Origin: JACCTH01 sp963761985
GTDB lineage: Bacteria > Actinomycetota > Acidimicrobiia > Spongiisociales > ZC4RG35
NCBI GenBank assembly: GCA_963761985.1
Contig: CAVXIT010000013.1
Coordinates: 310,001-374,000, forward strand
DNA: 64,000 nt
Direction: 5' to 3'
Shown here: positions 1 to 8,414 of the stretch, piece after piece
How positions within the stretch are numbered: the first letter of the stretch is position 1
Layout: every line of letters begins with the position of its first letter
Notes under the pieces: generated by a model
Told to the model about the DNA's origin: nothing
The model's input: only the letters and a program-made list of their open reading frames with translations
Databases searched by the model: none
Program-made: the position numbers and the translations under genes

Positions 1-1
1 G

Positions 2-1294
2 GTGGTAGAGCCACGTCCTCGACCAGATGGGCTCTCTCTCCGAATCGATTGGATCCACCTGCGTTCCCATGCCCATCGCTACCCCTTGTGCATGTACGGA
101 GGGGTGGCTTCCCCCTCCGAAGTCAAGGCTGGCAGTACGTGGCAAGACCAGCCCACCCCGGCGGCCGCCGATGCCGCGGGGATGCTGAACATCCGCCAGG
201 ACGTCTCAGTGCTCAACAACATCGTTGCCTTGGGGGTCGAGGAGTACGTCATGCTGGTGCGGGAGGGAAAGATCGATCCCGATCGAATCGACCACCTCCT
301 GTGTCATTACAGCTCCGAGTATTTCAAAGGTGACATCGTCAAGTTGATGAGCGAAGCCGGACTCATGATCCCCGAGGATCGCTGGTTCACCAACCTTCAC
401 AGCAAAGGCAATACCGGCTCGGCGAGCATCTTCATCATGCTCGAGGAAGCGCTCAACGGAAATCGCTTCAAGCCTGGCGAGCGCATTCTCCTGATGGTGC
501 CCGAATCAGGCCGGTTCACGGTTTCCTTCGTCCAGCTCACCTGTGTCGACGAAGCCGACGACGGCTCAGCCTTGCCCTTCGACCACGTTCCCGTCGTGCT
601 TTCTGAGCCGGTCGTCGAGATCGCTTCGCCCTCTGCGGAGCGCTGGCTGGTCGAGGAATTGGCCCTCGTGTGGGCGGAATTCGAACGCCGGCTGACCACC
701 GTCCCGATTGTCGCTCGCATCGAAGCCCGGAAGGCCACAGTCGACGACTACCGCTCCTTGCTCCGCAACCTTCGTCAGCAGGTGATGGAAGGAGCTCGCT
801 GGATCTCGCGGGCAGCCTCGAGCCTCAGCGTCGATCACACCGAGCTGCGAGCGGAGTTCATCCACCACGCCGCCGAGGAACAGCGCGACTTTCAAATGCT
901 TGAGCGCGATTACGTAGCGGTCGGGGGCGCGCTCGCGGAAATCCAGTTTGCGCCGAAGAATGTGGGGTCGGAGGCCCTTTCCGCCTACATGTTCGGTGAG
1001 GCGAGCAAACCTGATCCGCTCCACCTGCTGGGGGCGATGTACATCATCGAAGGACTGGGAGCGCGGAAAGCTGCGCGCTGGGCAGACTTGCTGAGTGACC
1101 AGCTCGATCTCAGTCCCGAACAGATCACATTCTTGCGGTATCACGGTGGAGCCGACGAGGAGCACACCAAGCTGATGTTCGGGCTCTTTGGCTCCCCGAT
1201 CATCACGCCTGAGGTTGCGCGCCAGATCGTCAAGACCGCGAAGGTCGTGGCGCGGCTCTACGCACTCCAACTCGAGGAACTCGATAATGCCTGA
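2..1294 (+). CDS. KAS III (FabH-like) C-terminal half fused to a heme-oxygenase-like (TenA/UndA-type) domain; 5' end outside window
   Basis: The first ~200 residues match the C-terminal half of beta-ketoacyl-ACP synthase III. The catalytic His lies in LCHYSSE and the catalytic Asn in KGNTGSASI, followed by the terminal strand GERILLMVPESGRFTVSF. From about residue 225 to 430 the protein is an all-helical domain with HHAAEEQRDF and YHGGADEEHTK. This pattern is typical of heme-oxygenase-like diiron oxidases ('iron-containing redox enzyme'). The nucleophilic Cys of the thiolase fold must lie upstream of base 1, so the GTG at base 2 is not a credible start. By family, KAS III condenses an acyl-CoA with malonyl-ACP, and heme-oxygenase-like diiron enzymes oxidise fatty acids or amino acids. 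A fused enzyme that makes and then oxidises an acyl product is my inference. The next gene overlaps by 8 nt, so the two are probably co-translated. Confidence 0.8.
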   Translation: MVEPRPRPDGLSLRIDWIHLRSHAHRYPLCMYGGVASPSEVKAGSTWQDQPTPAAADAAGMLNIRQDVSVLNNIVALGVEEYVMLVREGKIDPDRIDHLLCHYSSEYFKGDIVKLMSEAGLMIPEDRWFTNLHSKGNTGSASIFIMLEEALNGNRFKPGERILLMVPESGRFTVSFVQLTCVDEADDGSALPFDHVPVVLSEPVVEIASPSAERWLVEELALVWAEFERRLTTVPIVARIEARKATVDDYRSLLRNLRQQVMEGARWISRAASSLSVDHTELRAEFIHHAAEEQRDFQMLERDYVAVGGALAEIQFAPKNVGSEALSAYMFGEASKPDPLHLLGAMYIIEGLGARKAARWADLLSDQLDLSPEQITFLRYHGGADEEHTKLMFGLFGSPIITPEVARQIVKTAKVVARLYALQLEELDNA

Positions 1295-2141
1295 GCCGAG
1301 GTCGATGGTCGACCGCCCCGGACCGGGCATCTTCGACGCCCTCCGGGGAGACCCGTCGCTCTACTTCGATCGTGATGCATTGCGGCTGTTGGAGCTCGAT
1401 CAGCAAGGTTTCGCCCATCGCTTCTTGCGAGTCCCCATTCGGGGTCTTTCGCGACTACTGGTTGGTGTGATCGTGTTTGTGAAGCGAATCCTGCCGTTCG
1501 AGTTCTCGCGGCACGACACCCTCGATCGTCTGGGTATCTGGTTTCTTTCGCGTTGCGTCTCTCCGGCCGGGGCCGCGCTCTTGCTTCGCCATTTCGTGGT
1601 GGAAACGAATGTGCTCGGTTTTATTGCCCGCAACGCCGGAGTCACCGAGGCCAGTCTGCGGCCTCTCAGCCTGGAGCAACTTGACAACAACGCAGTGATC
1701 GTTCATGACCTCAACGTCTACGAATTGCTGGCGAGCCTCGAAGGCAAGGACCTTTACGAGCTGGGCCGCCAGTCCCTCGATTACTCGATGCTCGAGGTGC
1801 CGGCGATCGATCCCGGCAAGCAACGGAGATATCTCAAACTCGATCTCGAGACGGGGCTCTCCTTCATGAACGTTGCATTTGCCGCGCTCACCACCAACCT
1901 TGAATATCAGCGAGCCGTGCACTCGCTCCAGCTCGACGAATCCCTGCTCGGGTGTTTGGCGGAACTCACTGGAGACGAAGCTTTTCGAGCGTGGCGGCCG
2001 CCCGGCTATGCGCTAGTGGTCAGGACCAATCGTGACGTTCCCCGCTATCTGTATGGCCACGCCGTGGTTCATGAGTACATTCACGGCCGGCTGCTCTGGC
2101 ACGCCCGCCGGGCCGAAGCTTCTCGTCGAACAGACCTCTAA
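1287..2141 (+). CDS. Conserved protein of unknown function (partner of the KAS III fusion)
   Basis: This is a 284-aa protein. The ATG at 1287 was chosen because it overlaps the upstream stop by 8 nt, the usual arrangement for coupled genes here; longer in-frame starts would lie inside the previous gene. It has a moderately hydrophobic stretch near residues 45-75 (RLLVGVIVFVKRILPF) and the segments SPAGAALLLRHFVVETNVLGF and LDNNAVIVHDLNVYELL. The pattern resembles the uncharacterised DUF6999-type proteins, but I recall that family only loosely. No catalytic motif is obvious. The tight coupling suggests it acts with the KAS III/heme-oxygenase-like fusion, perhaps on a lipid product; this is inference. 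Confidence 0.7.
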   Translation: MPEPRSMVDRPGPGIFDALRGDPSLYFDRDALRLLELDQQGFAHRFLRVPIRGLSRLLVGVIVFVKRILPFEFSRHDTLDRLGIWFLSRCVSPAGAALLLRHFVVETNVLGFIARNAGVTEASLRPLSLEQLDNNAVIVHDLNVYELLASLEGKDLYELGRQSLDYSMLEVPAIDPGKQRRYLKLDLETGLSFMNVAFAALTTNLEYQRAVHSLQLDESLLGCLAELTGDEAFRAWRPPGYALVVRTNRDVPRYLYGHAVVHEYIHGRLLWHARRAEASRRTDL

Positions 2142-2485
2142 GCGACGACGAGCAACAGGCCGATCAGCGCCGGGAATGCCTGGACCAGAGCAATCCGGCG
2201 GTTCACGGTGATCGCGCCGTAGGCACCGGCGACGACTACGCAAACGAGGAAGAAGATCGCTATGTCACGCCGATTGGCGATCGCCGCCCAAGCCAGACCG
2301 GCGACAAGGAAACCGTTGTAAAGACCCTGGTTGGCGGCGAGGGTTTTGGTGGTGGCAGCGTTTTCCGGGGTAAGACCAAAGGCTCTCCGGCCCGTGGGCG
2401 TTGTCCAAAGGAACATCTCGAGGACGAGAAACCACAGGTGCAACCCCGCGACCAGCAGGAGCACGATCCGAGCCGGCCAGCTCAA
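2138..2485 (-). CDS. DUF1304 family small membrane protein
   Basis: A 115-aa protein with about four hydrophobic segments (ARIVLLLVAGLHLWFLVLEM, FLVAGLAWAAI, IAIFFLVCVVVAGAYGAI and a C-terminal segment). It carries the family signature around WTTPTGRRAFGL and ANQGLYNGFLAAGL-like residues (here NQGLYNGFLVAG). DUF1304 proteins are integral membrane proteins of unknown role. The start is a TTG that overlaps the stop of the upstream RidA gene by four bases (TTGA), indicating translational coupling. It converges with the gene ending at 2141 and overlaps it by 4 nt. Confidence 0.85.
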   Translation of the reverse strand: MSWPARIVLLLVAGLHLWFLVLEMFLWTTPTGRRAFGLTPENAATTKTLAANQGLYNGFLVAGLAWAAIANRRDIAIFFLVCVVVAGAYGAITVNRRIALVQAFPALIGLLLVVA

Positions 2486-2862
2486 CGTGCGGCCTCGGCC
2501 TCGATCTCAACACGCCACCTGGGGTCGAGGAGCTCTTTGACGACCACCATGGTGGAAGCCGGCCGAATTTCTCCAAATAACTCGCCATGGGCGCGACCAA
2601 CTGCCTCCGCGTCGTTGCGATCGACCAGGTATGTGCGAGTCCGAATGATGTGCTCGGCGCCGAACTCTGCCTGGTCCAATGCTTCGAGGATGATCTCGAA
2701 ACACCGTTTTGCTTGCAAGTAGGCGTCGTCGGGGCAGGACCCGTTGGGCCAGATCGGCGCCGTTCCCGCAACGAGGACCCGGTCGCCGATTCGCACCGCT
2801 CGAGAGAATCCGATGGTGGGCTCGAAGGGGGAGCCCGACGAAATGAGTTGGCGATTCGTCAT
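2482..2862 (-). CDS. RidA family protein (reactive enamine/imine deaminase-like)
   Basis: A 126-aa protein of RidA/YjgF/Rid-family length. Recognisable segments are GFSRAVRIGDRVLVAGTAP, DAYLQAKRCFEIILEALDQAEFG, IIRTRTYLVD and the C-terminal EIEAEAAR. RidA proteins hydrolyse enamine/imine intermediates such as those from PLP enzymes; members of the wider family have other substrates. The arginine expected near the C-terminal active site is plausibly in the RTRTYL segment, but I cannot confirm the substrate. The ATG at 2862 was preferred over an upstream extension that has no family similarity. It is in an operon with the DUF1304 gene. Confidence 0.85.
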   Translation of the reverse strand: MTNRQLISSGSPFEPTIGFSRAVRIGDRVLVAGTAPIWPNGSCPDDAYLQAKRCFEIILEALDQAEFGAEHIIRTRTYLVDRNDAEAVGRAHGELFGEIRPASTMVVVKELLDPRWRVEIEAEAAR

Positions 2863-2998
2863 CCAGCCATCCTGGCCTGAGAAAATAGTGCCTCTTATGT
2901 TCGTAGTGAGCGCTTGACCCGTCTCTTTGGGCCATCGTTGGCCATCGGCTTCGGTGGAGCCTTCGTCATCAACTTGTTGTCCCACACCTTGGGTTGGA

Positions 2999-3766
2999 GT
3001 GACAGGCCGCACGGGTCTCACCCTCGTTCTGTTTCTCGTTGGGCTGCTGTTCGCCCGCAACCGAATCGATCGTGCCGCCATCCTGCTCACTGCTGCCGCC
3101 GAACTGATTTTCCTGGCCGAGCCATGGGCCTACTGGGCGTCCGTGCCCATTGGATGGATCGGGCTGGCGGGATGGATCACCTTCATCAACGTCAAAGCCC
3201 TCGCCGAGATCCGCTTTGAGCCACGTCCCGATCAGTTCGTCGCTTCCGGCGTGCGTGACGATGTCGACCAGTACCGGGCCATTGGCTTTTCGATTGTTGG
3301 CTCCGCCGAGGTCCGCGGACAGGGCTTCGAGACGGCATTCACTTACCTGCTGTCGAATGACTTGCATACGTACGCAGTCGCAACCGATCGAGTCCGAGCC
3401 CTCACCTCGGTTTTCGATCAGAGAGAGCTCCTGACAATCAGCGAGGCCGCTGCCATCGTTCCGGCGGCCGTGCTCCGACAGATGGTTGTTCGTGGATCGA
3501 TCGACGAGCTCGCAGCTGCCCACGACAACACGTTGACGGTGCTATCGCGGCTGGGACATCACCCGCAGTTGCTTTCTCCTCGTGAGGTGGTCGCCATCTC
3601 GATCGGTTTGGATCAACGAACTATCGAAGCAATCCGGGCCGCGCCGGCCCGACTCTTTGGCTACACACTTCGGGTGCTCCTTGGATTCCCCGTTCCCCAC
3701 TCGGCCCTTCTCACGGACAGCCCGCAAAGCCGGGCCCGCATCGACGCTTGGGCGCGGGCCGAATAG
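2999..3766 (+). CDS. Membrane protein of unknown function
   Basis: About 255 aa. Two or three hydrophobic helices at the N-terminus (LTLVLFLVGLLFARNRID, AILLTAAAELIFLAEPWAYWA, IGWIGLAGWITFINVKAL) are followed by a soluble domain of ~190 residues with no motif I recognise. The GTG at 2999 was chosen because sequence upstream of it is not hydrophobic and lacks coding character; the start is uncertain. It is divergent from the RidA gene. A loose inverted repeat (CGCGAAA at 3770-3776 and TTTCGCG at 3795-3801) follows the stop and may help terminate transcription, but there is no T-run. Confidence 0.55.
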   Translation: MTGRTGLTLVLFLVGLLFARNRIDRAAILLTAAAELIFLAEPWAYWASVPIGWIGLAGWITFINVKALAEIRFEPRPDQFVASGVRDDVDQYRAIGFSIVGSAEVRGQGFETAFTYLLSNDLHTYAVATDRVRALTSVFDQRELLTISEAAAIVPAAVLRQMVVRGSIDELAAAHDNTLTVLSRLGHHPQLLSPREVVAISIGLDQRTIEAIRAAPARLFGYTLRVLLGFPVPHSALLTDSPQSRARIDAWARAE

Positions 3767-3950
3767 AAGCGCGAAACTTTCGGAGCAGGTCGATTTTCGC
3801 GTTGGGGTTGGGCGCGTCTAGGTTGCCAAAGCCGGCGTTTCGCGGTGACTTCCCCCGCAACGCAGGAGCACTTCCCCCCATGAACGCCTTCATGGTTTGG
3901 ATGGCCTTTCGCGCCTGTAGAGGACTCGCGAAAATCAACTTAAAAGGTTC

Positions 3951-3979
3951 TTGACCTATCACAACCATGTAATTACATT
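3951..3979 (+). promoter_or_regulatory. Sigma-A-type promoter of nrdJ
   Basis: TTGACC (3951-3956) is separated by 17 bp from TACATT (3974-3979). The -35 matches consensus at 5 of 6 positions and the -10 at 4 of 6. A transcript would start near 3986, directly against the first NrdR box. The local sequence is more AT-rich than its surroundings. Confidence 0.6.
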
Positions 3980-3988
3980 CGTGTATTC

Positions 3989-4006
3989 GCCCCAATAGGT
4001 TGTGGT
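3989..4006 (+). promoter_or_regulatory. NrdR box 1 (upstream, degenerate)
   Basis: GCCCCAATAGGTTGTGGT matches the perfect downstream palindrome at 13 of 18 positions, with the right half-site almost fully conserved. Its centre is 31 bp from the centre of the second box, about three helical turns. This spacing is characteristic of paired NrdR sites in front of ribonucleotide reductase genes. It overlaps the predicted transcription start, as expected for a repressor. Confidence 0.65.
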
Positions 4007-4019
4007 CAGGCAGAGGGGT

Positions 4020-4037
4020 ACCACAACATGTTGTGGT
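4020..4037 (+). promoter_or_regulatory. NrdR box 2 (perfect 18-bp palindrome)
   Basis: ACCACAACATGTTGTGGT is identical to its reverse complement over 18 bp and resembles known NrdR boxes, which contain an ACA-n-AT-n-TGT-like core. It pairs with the box at 3989-4006. NrdR is an ATP/dATP-sensing repressor of nrd genes; its gene is not in this window. Confidence 0.7.
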
Positions 4038-4116
4038 TTTGAGTCTTTACGCCAGGGTTCTCCGTCCAATTTCTGGCTTGGCGAGGGGACCCGTGACTGC
4101 TCGAAGGGAGAGTTGT

Positions 4117-7100
4117 ATGAGCAAAGTGGAAGCCCACAAAGGCCTGCGGATTCCGCGCCGTTTCACCGTTGAGGGACACGATCCTTACGAGTCGATCGAG
4201 TGGGTGAAACGAGACTCCCGGATCACCAATCCGGACGGCTCGGTCGTCTTCGAGGTGAAGGATGCCGAGGTTCCCTCGAGCTGGTCGCAAGTGGCGACCG
4301 ACATCGTCGTCTCGAAGTATTTCCGCAAGGCCGGCGTGCCCCAGATCGACGAATTGGGCAACACGGTGATCGGGTCTGAGACTTCGGCCCGCCAGGTTTT
4401 TGATCGGCTCGCGAGTACCTGGCGATGGTGGGGAGAGCAGCACAACTACTTCGCCACCGATGCCGACGCGCAGGCGTTTGAGGACGAGATGAAGTTCATG
4501 CTCGCCAACCAGATCGCTTCGCCCAACTCGCCGCAGTGGTTCAACACCGGCCTTGCCCAAACCTATGGGATCACCGGCACCCCGCAGGGGTTCTGGTTCG
4601 TCGACCCGCATACCGGTGAGATGACCTCGTCGCCAGATGCCTATACGCACCCAGCCCCGCACGCCTGTTTCATCTCGTCGGTTTCTGATGACCTGGTCAA
4701 CCCGGGCGGGATCATGGATCTGTGGGTTCGTGAGGCGCGTCTCTTTAAAATGGGCAGCGGCACGGGATCAAATTTCAGCCAGATCCGCGCCGAGAACGAG
4801 TTGCTCTCGGGTGGTGGCAAGTCGTCCGGCGTGATGGGATTTCTTCGCATCGGCGACCGCGCCGCGGGGGCAATAAAGAGCGGGGGTACAACGCGACGCG
4901 CCGCCAAGATGGTGATCCTCGATCTCGACCATCCCGACATCGAAGAGTTCATCGACTGGAAGAAGCATGAAGAGGACAAGGCTCGCGTACTCATCCAGCA
5001 TGGCGGCTATCCCGCCGACTTCAACGGCGAAGCTTATGCCACAGTCTCGGGGCAGAACTCCAACAACTCGGTGCGCGTACCGAACGATTTCATCGAGGCG
5101 GTACGCAACGACGGCGATTGGCAGCTGAAAGAACGCACGACGGGCAAGGTTCGCAAGACGATCAAGGCCCGCGACCTCTGGCGACGAGTCGCTGAGGCGG
5201 CGTGGGCCTGCGCCGATCCCGGAGTCCAGTTCGACACGATCATCAACGAGTGGCACACCTCGCCGGCCGGCGGAAAGATCCGGGCAACTAACCCCTGCGC
5301 GGAATATGTTTTTCTTGACGACACCGCGTGCAATCTCGCGTCGATCAACCTCATCAAGTTCTTCGACGACGAACGCGGCGCTTTCGAGACGGAGGCCTAC
5401 GAGCACGCGATCCGGTTGTGGACGATCACGCTCGAAATATCAGTGACGATGGCTCATTTCCCTTCGCGGGAGATCGCCCAGGGCTCATACGACTACCGAA
5501 CGCTCGGTCTTGGGTATGCCAACCTGGGCACGCTCCTGATGCGCATGGGTCTGCCTTACGACTCCGACGCAGGTAGGGCGGTCTCGGGCGCAATTACCGC
5601 CATCCTCACCGGCTACGCCTATGCGACCTCGGCCGAGCTGGCCGCCTCCGTCGGGCCGTTCCCGCGCTTCGCGGAGAATCGAGAAGCGATGCTTCGGGTT
5701 ATCCGCAACCATCGGCGAGCGGCTTATGACAGCGACCAACGCGAGTACGACGGGCTCTCGCATTACGTCATGGGGATCAACCCTGAGCTGACCCCAAACA
5801 ATCTGCTGACGGCGGCGCGGCAGTCGTGGGACCTCGCTCTCGACATGGGAGAGCGTCACGGCTTTCGCAACGCCCAGGTGAGTGTCATCGCTCCCACCGG
5901 CTGCCTGGTGGGTAGTTCGCTGGTTCCAACCGAATGGGGTCTCGTTCGTCTCGGCACGATCGGTGATCCCGACGGGGCGAAGTGGCAGGACCTCTCGCTC
6001 GAAGTTGGCACCGACCAAGGTCCCAGGAGTGCCACCCAGTTCTATGTGAACGGCGTTGAGCCGGTTGTCACCATCACGACATCACGCGGGTTCCGAATCC
6101 AGGGCACTCCCACCCACCGCATCAAAGTTGTGGGCGATGACGGCCGTTGGGAATGGAAGCGAATGGCGGAAGTCGGTTTTGACGACCTCGTTCCATTGCA
6201 GCTAGGTCAACTCGTGGGTCGGTCGCGGGAGACGCGGCTGGCAGATATCGGTGAGGTCACACCTGACGTCGCCGAGTTGGTCGGCTTGGTCGTCGGCTTC
6301 GGCCGCAGCAGCGAGGAGACTTTGCAGATCGGGGGCCGGAACCCGACCGAGGTGACGCTGCTGCTCAAGCGGGTCTTCGGCGAGGAAGCTCCGATCGCCT
6401 CGGGCGAATCGGTCACCCTCACCGTGACCAGTAAGCCGCGTCTGCGGGCCCTCGCTGCCTTGACTGCCGAGGGCCGCGTTCCCGACGGGATCCTGTCAAC
6501 CAACAACGCCGAGGTTTATCGGGCGTTCGCGTCCCATTTGATCGGCATGCCGTTGTCGGCCCGCCTTGCCCGCGAGCTGCAGACCATGTTGCTGGCGATT
6601 GGACAGCCGTCGCGGCTGGTGAGATCGGATGACAACTGGCGAGTGGTGGCCGACGCGAGCTTCACCGAAGCGTCGTTCATCCTCGACACAGTGGATTCGG
6701 CGAATCTCGGGGAAGAAGAATGGACCTACGACTTGGCGGTGCCCGAGAACGTCACGTATGTCGCCAATGGTTTCGTTTCTCACAACACGATCGGCCTCCA
6801 GATGGATTGCGACACCACCGGGGTCGAGCCTGACTTCGCGTTGGTCAAGTTCAAGAAGCTGGCCGGTGGGGGCTACTTCAAGATCGTCAATCAGTCGGTC
6901 GCGCCGGCGCTGCGCAACCTCGGTTACCAGGAAGACCAGATTGAGGACGTTGTTCGGTACATCGTCGGGACGAGTTCGCTCGAAGGCGCTCCTCACATCA
7001 ACCGGCCCTCGCTGATCGAAAAGGGGTTCAACGAAGAAGACCTTGCCAAGATCGAGAAGGCTTTGCCGACGGTGTTCGAGCTAAGACACGCGTTCAACCC

Positions 7101-8367
7101 GTTCGTTCTCGGCGAGCTGGCAATGCAACGCCTGGGCTTCACCATCGACGAGTACGCGACGTTCGACTTCGACTTGCTGCGGTCGATCGGGTTCAGCTCG
7201 CGCGAGATCAGAGAGGCAACCGCCTGGGTTTGCGGCCAGCAGATGATCGAAGGCGCGCCGCACCTTTCCGCCGACCACCTGGCGGTCTTCGACACGGCCA
7301 ATCGCAACGGGCGCGAGGGTCGGCGATTGATTCACCACACGGGTCACATCAAGATGCTCGCGGCCACCCAGCCCTTCCTTTCCGGCGCGGCGTCGAAGAC
7401 AATCAACATGCCGAACGAAGCGACGATCGAAGACATCGAGGAGAGCTACATGCTCTCCTACGAACTCGGGGTGAAGTGCATGGCTCTCTATCGCGACGGA
7501 TCGAAGGCGAGCCAGCCTCTCTCGGCTGGTTCCGACGATGCCCAACCCGAGGATGAGCCTGAGGAAGTGACGCGCGCGCACGAGATCGACAAGGCGATTT
7601 TGTGGGGAAAGATCCCGGCGGGCATGTCTCCCACCCAGGCCTACAGCCAGGGAATGCATCCGCCACGCTTTGTCCTCCCCGGCCGTCGGGGTGGCTACAC
7701 CCAGGAAGCCAGAATTGGTGGTCACAAGGTCTACCTGCGGACCGGCGAGTACGAGGACGGGACCCTGGGCGAGGTCTTCATCGACCTGGCCAAAGAGGGA
7801 GCCACCTTGCGGGGGATTCTCTCCTGCTTTGCCATTGCCGTCTCGAAAGGTCTTCAGTTCGGAGTGCCGTTGGAAGAGTTTGTTGACACGTTCACCTTCC
7901 AGACATTCGAGCCTCGAGGCATGGTCGAGGGACATCCCAACATCAAGATGGCCAACTCCATCGTCGACTACGTGTTCCGGGCGCTGGCGGTGGAGTATCT
8001 CGAGCGGGACGACCTGGCTCAAGTTCCACCGAATCGTGACGGAGAGCTGCCCGAGCCGAAGAAGGGTATGGCCATCGATGCCGGGGTCCAGCTCGACCTC
8101 ACCGATGCAGTTGCCGAGGAGCAGGTGACCGCCGTGGTATCGGCGGTGCGCATGCTCGAGACCAAGCCTGCGAGCGCCCCCACGGTGAGCAAACCAGCTG
8201 TGGTGGCTCCCGCAACGGTGCGCGACGCCGGCACGGCTGCGATGCAAGCAGCATTGGGCGGAATGATGGGTGACGCACCACTGTGTGACACGTGCGGGCA
8301 CATCACGATCCGCAACGGCTCTTGCTACAAGTGCCTCAACTGCGGGAACTCGCTGGGTTGTAGCTGA
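4117..8367 (+). CDS. nrdJ: Vitamin B12-dependent (class II) ribonucleoside-diphosphate reductase, intein-containing precursor
   Basis: A 1416-aa precursor; about 1121 aa after intein removal. It reduces ribonucleotides to deoxyribonucleotides using adenosylcobalamin. Visible active-site elements: the first redox Cys in HACFISS (C184), the radical site N392-x-C394-x-E396 in ATNPCAEY, and the second redox Cys in TACNLAS (C405). The APTG loop near residue 592-595 is where the intein sits. A TSCPD-type domain follows (GGHKVYLRTGEYEDGTLGE region), and the C-terminus is a zinc-ribbon-like tail with CDTCGH and CYKCLNCGNSLGCS, which likely carries the shuttle cysteines. The ATG at 4117 is preceded by a good ribosome-binding site (GAAGGGAG); an upstream in-frame extension to 4000 would cover the NrdR box and is rejected. 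It is transcribed from its own promoter, with paired NrdR boxes. Confidence 0.95.
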   Translation: MSKVEAHKGLRIPRRFTVEGHDPYESIEWVKRDSRITNPDGSVVFEVKDAEVPSSWSQVATDIVVSKYFRKAGVPQIDELGNTVIGSETSARQVFDRLASTWRWWGEQHNYFATDADAQAFEDEMKFMLANQIASPNSPQWFNTGLAQTYGITGTPQGFWFVDPHTGEMTSSPDAYTHPAPHACFISSVSDDLVNPGGIMDLWVREARLFKMGSGTGSNFSQIRAENELLSGGGKSSGVMGFLRIGDRAAGAIKSGGTTRRAAKMVILDLDHPDIEEFIDWKKHEEDKARVLIQHGGYPADFNGEAYATVSGQNSNNSVRVPNDFIEAVRNDGDWQLKERTTGKVRKTIKARDLWRRVAEAAWACADPGVQFDTIINEWHTSPAGGKIRATNPCAEYVFLDDTACNLASINLIKFFDDERGAFETEAYEHAIRLWTITLEISVTMAHFPSREIAQGSYDYRTLGLGYANLGTLLMRMGLPYDSDAGRAVSGAITAILTGYAYATSAELAASVGPFPRFAENREAMLRVIRNHRRAAYDSDQREYDGLSHYVMGINPELTPNNLLTAARQSWDLALDMGERHGFRNAQVSVIAPTGCLVGSSLVPTEWGLVRLGTIGDPDGAKWQDLSLEVGTDQGPRSATQFYVNGVEPVVTITTSRGFRIQGTPTHRIKVVGDDGRWEWKRMAEVGFDDLVPLQLGQLVGRSRETRLADIGEVTPDVAELVGLVVGFGRSSEETLQIGGRNPTEVTLLLKRVFGEEAPIASGESVTLTVTSKPRLRALAALTAEGRVPDGILSTNNAEVYRAFASHLIGMPLSARLARELQTMLLAIGQPSRLVRSDDNWRVVADASFTEASFILDTVDSANLGEEEWTYDLAVPENVTYVANGFVSHNTIGLQMDCDTTGVEPDFALVKFKKLAGGGYFKIVNQSVAPALRNLGYQEDQIEDVVRYIVGTSSLEGAPHINRPSLIEKGFNEEDLAKIEKALPTVFELRHAFNPFVLGELAMQRLGFTIDEYATFDFDLLRSIGFSSREIREATAWVCGQQMIEGAPHLSADHLAVFDTANRNGREGRRLIHHTGHIKMLAATQPFLSGAASKTINMPNEATIEDIEESYMLSYELGVKCMALYRDGSKASQPLSAGSDDAQPEDEPEEVTRAHEIDKAILWGKIPAGMSPTQAYSQGMHPPRFVLPGRRGGYTQEARIGGHKVYLRTGEYEDGTLGEVFIDLAKEGATLRGILSCFAIAVSKGLQFGVPLEEFVDTFTFQTFEPRGMVEGHPNIKMANSIVDYVFRALAVEYLERDDLAQVPPNRDGELPEPKKGMAIDAGVQLDLTDAVAEEQVTAVVSAVRMLETKPASAPTVSKPAVVAPATVRDAGTAAMQAALGGMMGDAPLCDTCGHITIRNGSCYKCLNCGNSLGCS
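5902..6786 (+). other. Intein in nrdJ (295 aa) with degenerate homing-endonuclease region
   Basis: The intein begins with Cys (residue 596, CLVGSSLV, splicing block A) and ends with VSHN (residue 890), followed by Thr as the +1 nucleophile in TIGLQMD. Block B is visible as GTPTHRI, with the T-x-x-H motif. Block F/G is TYDLAVPENVTYVANGFVSHN-like (the family D-L-x-V-x-x-x-x-T pattern). The insertion point is the conserved APTG/TIG loop of class II reductase, a known intein site. At 295 aa it is longer than a mini-intein but shorter than a full LAGLIDADG intein. The only dodecapeptide-like stretch is AELVGLVVGFG, lacking the acidic catalytic residue, so the endonuclease is probably dead while splicing residues are intact. 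Confidence 0.9.
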
Positions 8368-8414
8368 GCGTCAGCACGGAAGGGAACGCGAACCGCTATC
8401 GCTTCTACGGCGAA

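Larger units (their letters stand above)
3767..4116 (+). other. Intergenic/leader region upstream of nrdJ
   Basis: This 350-bp stretch has no gene. It holds an inverted repeat at 3907-3913/3927-3933 (TTTCGCG and CGCGAAA, 13-nt loop), then the promoter and two NrdR boxes listed separately. After the boxes there is an ~80-nt untranslated leader with a Shine-Dalgarno GAAGGGAG (4103-4110) six bases before the nrdJ ATG. I saw no B12-box-like element, so a cobalamin riboswitch is not supported even though the enzyme needs B12. Confidence 0.6.

Noticed and set aside
3767..4116. Cobalamin riboswitch before nrdJ
   Set aside because: No B12-box-like sequence or suitable multi-stem fold; the leader is accounted for by promoter, NrdR boxes and ribosome site.
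7081..8301. Minus-strand open frame of ~400 codons opposite nrdJ
   Set aside because: Antisense shadow of a well-conserved gene; no recognisable domain.
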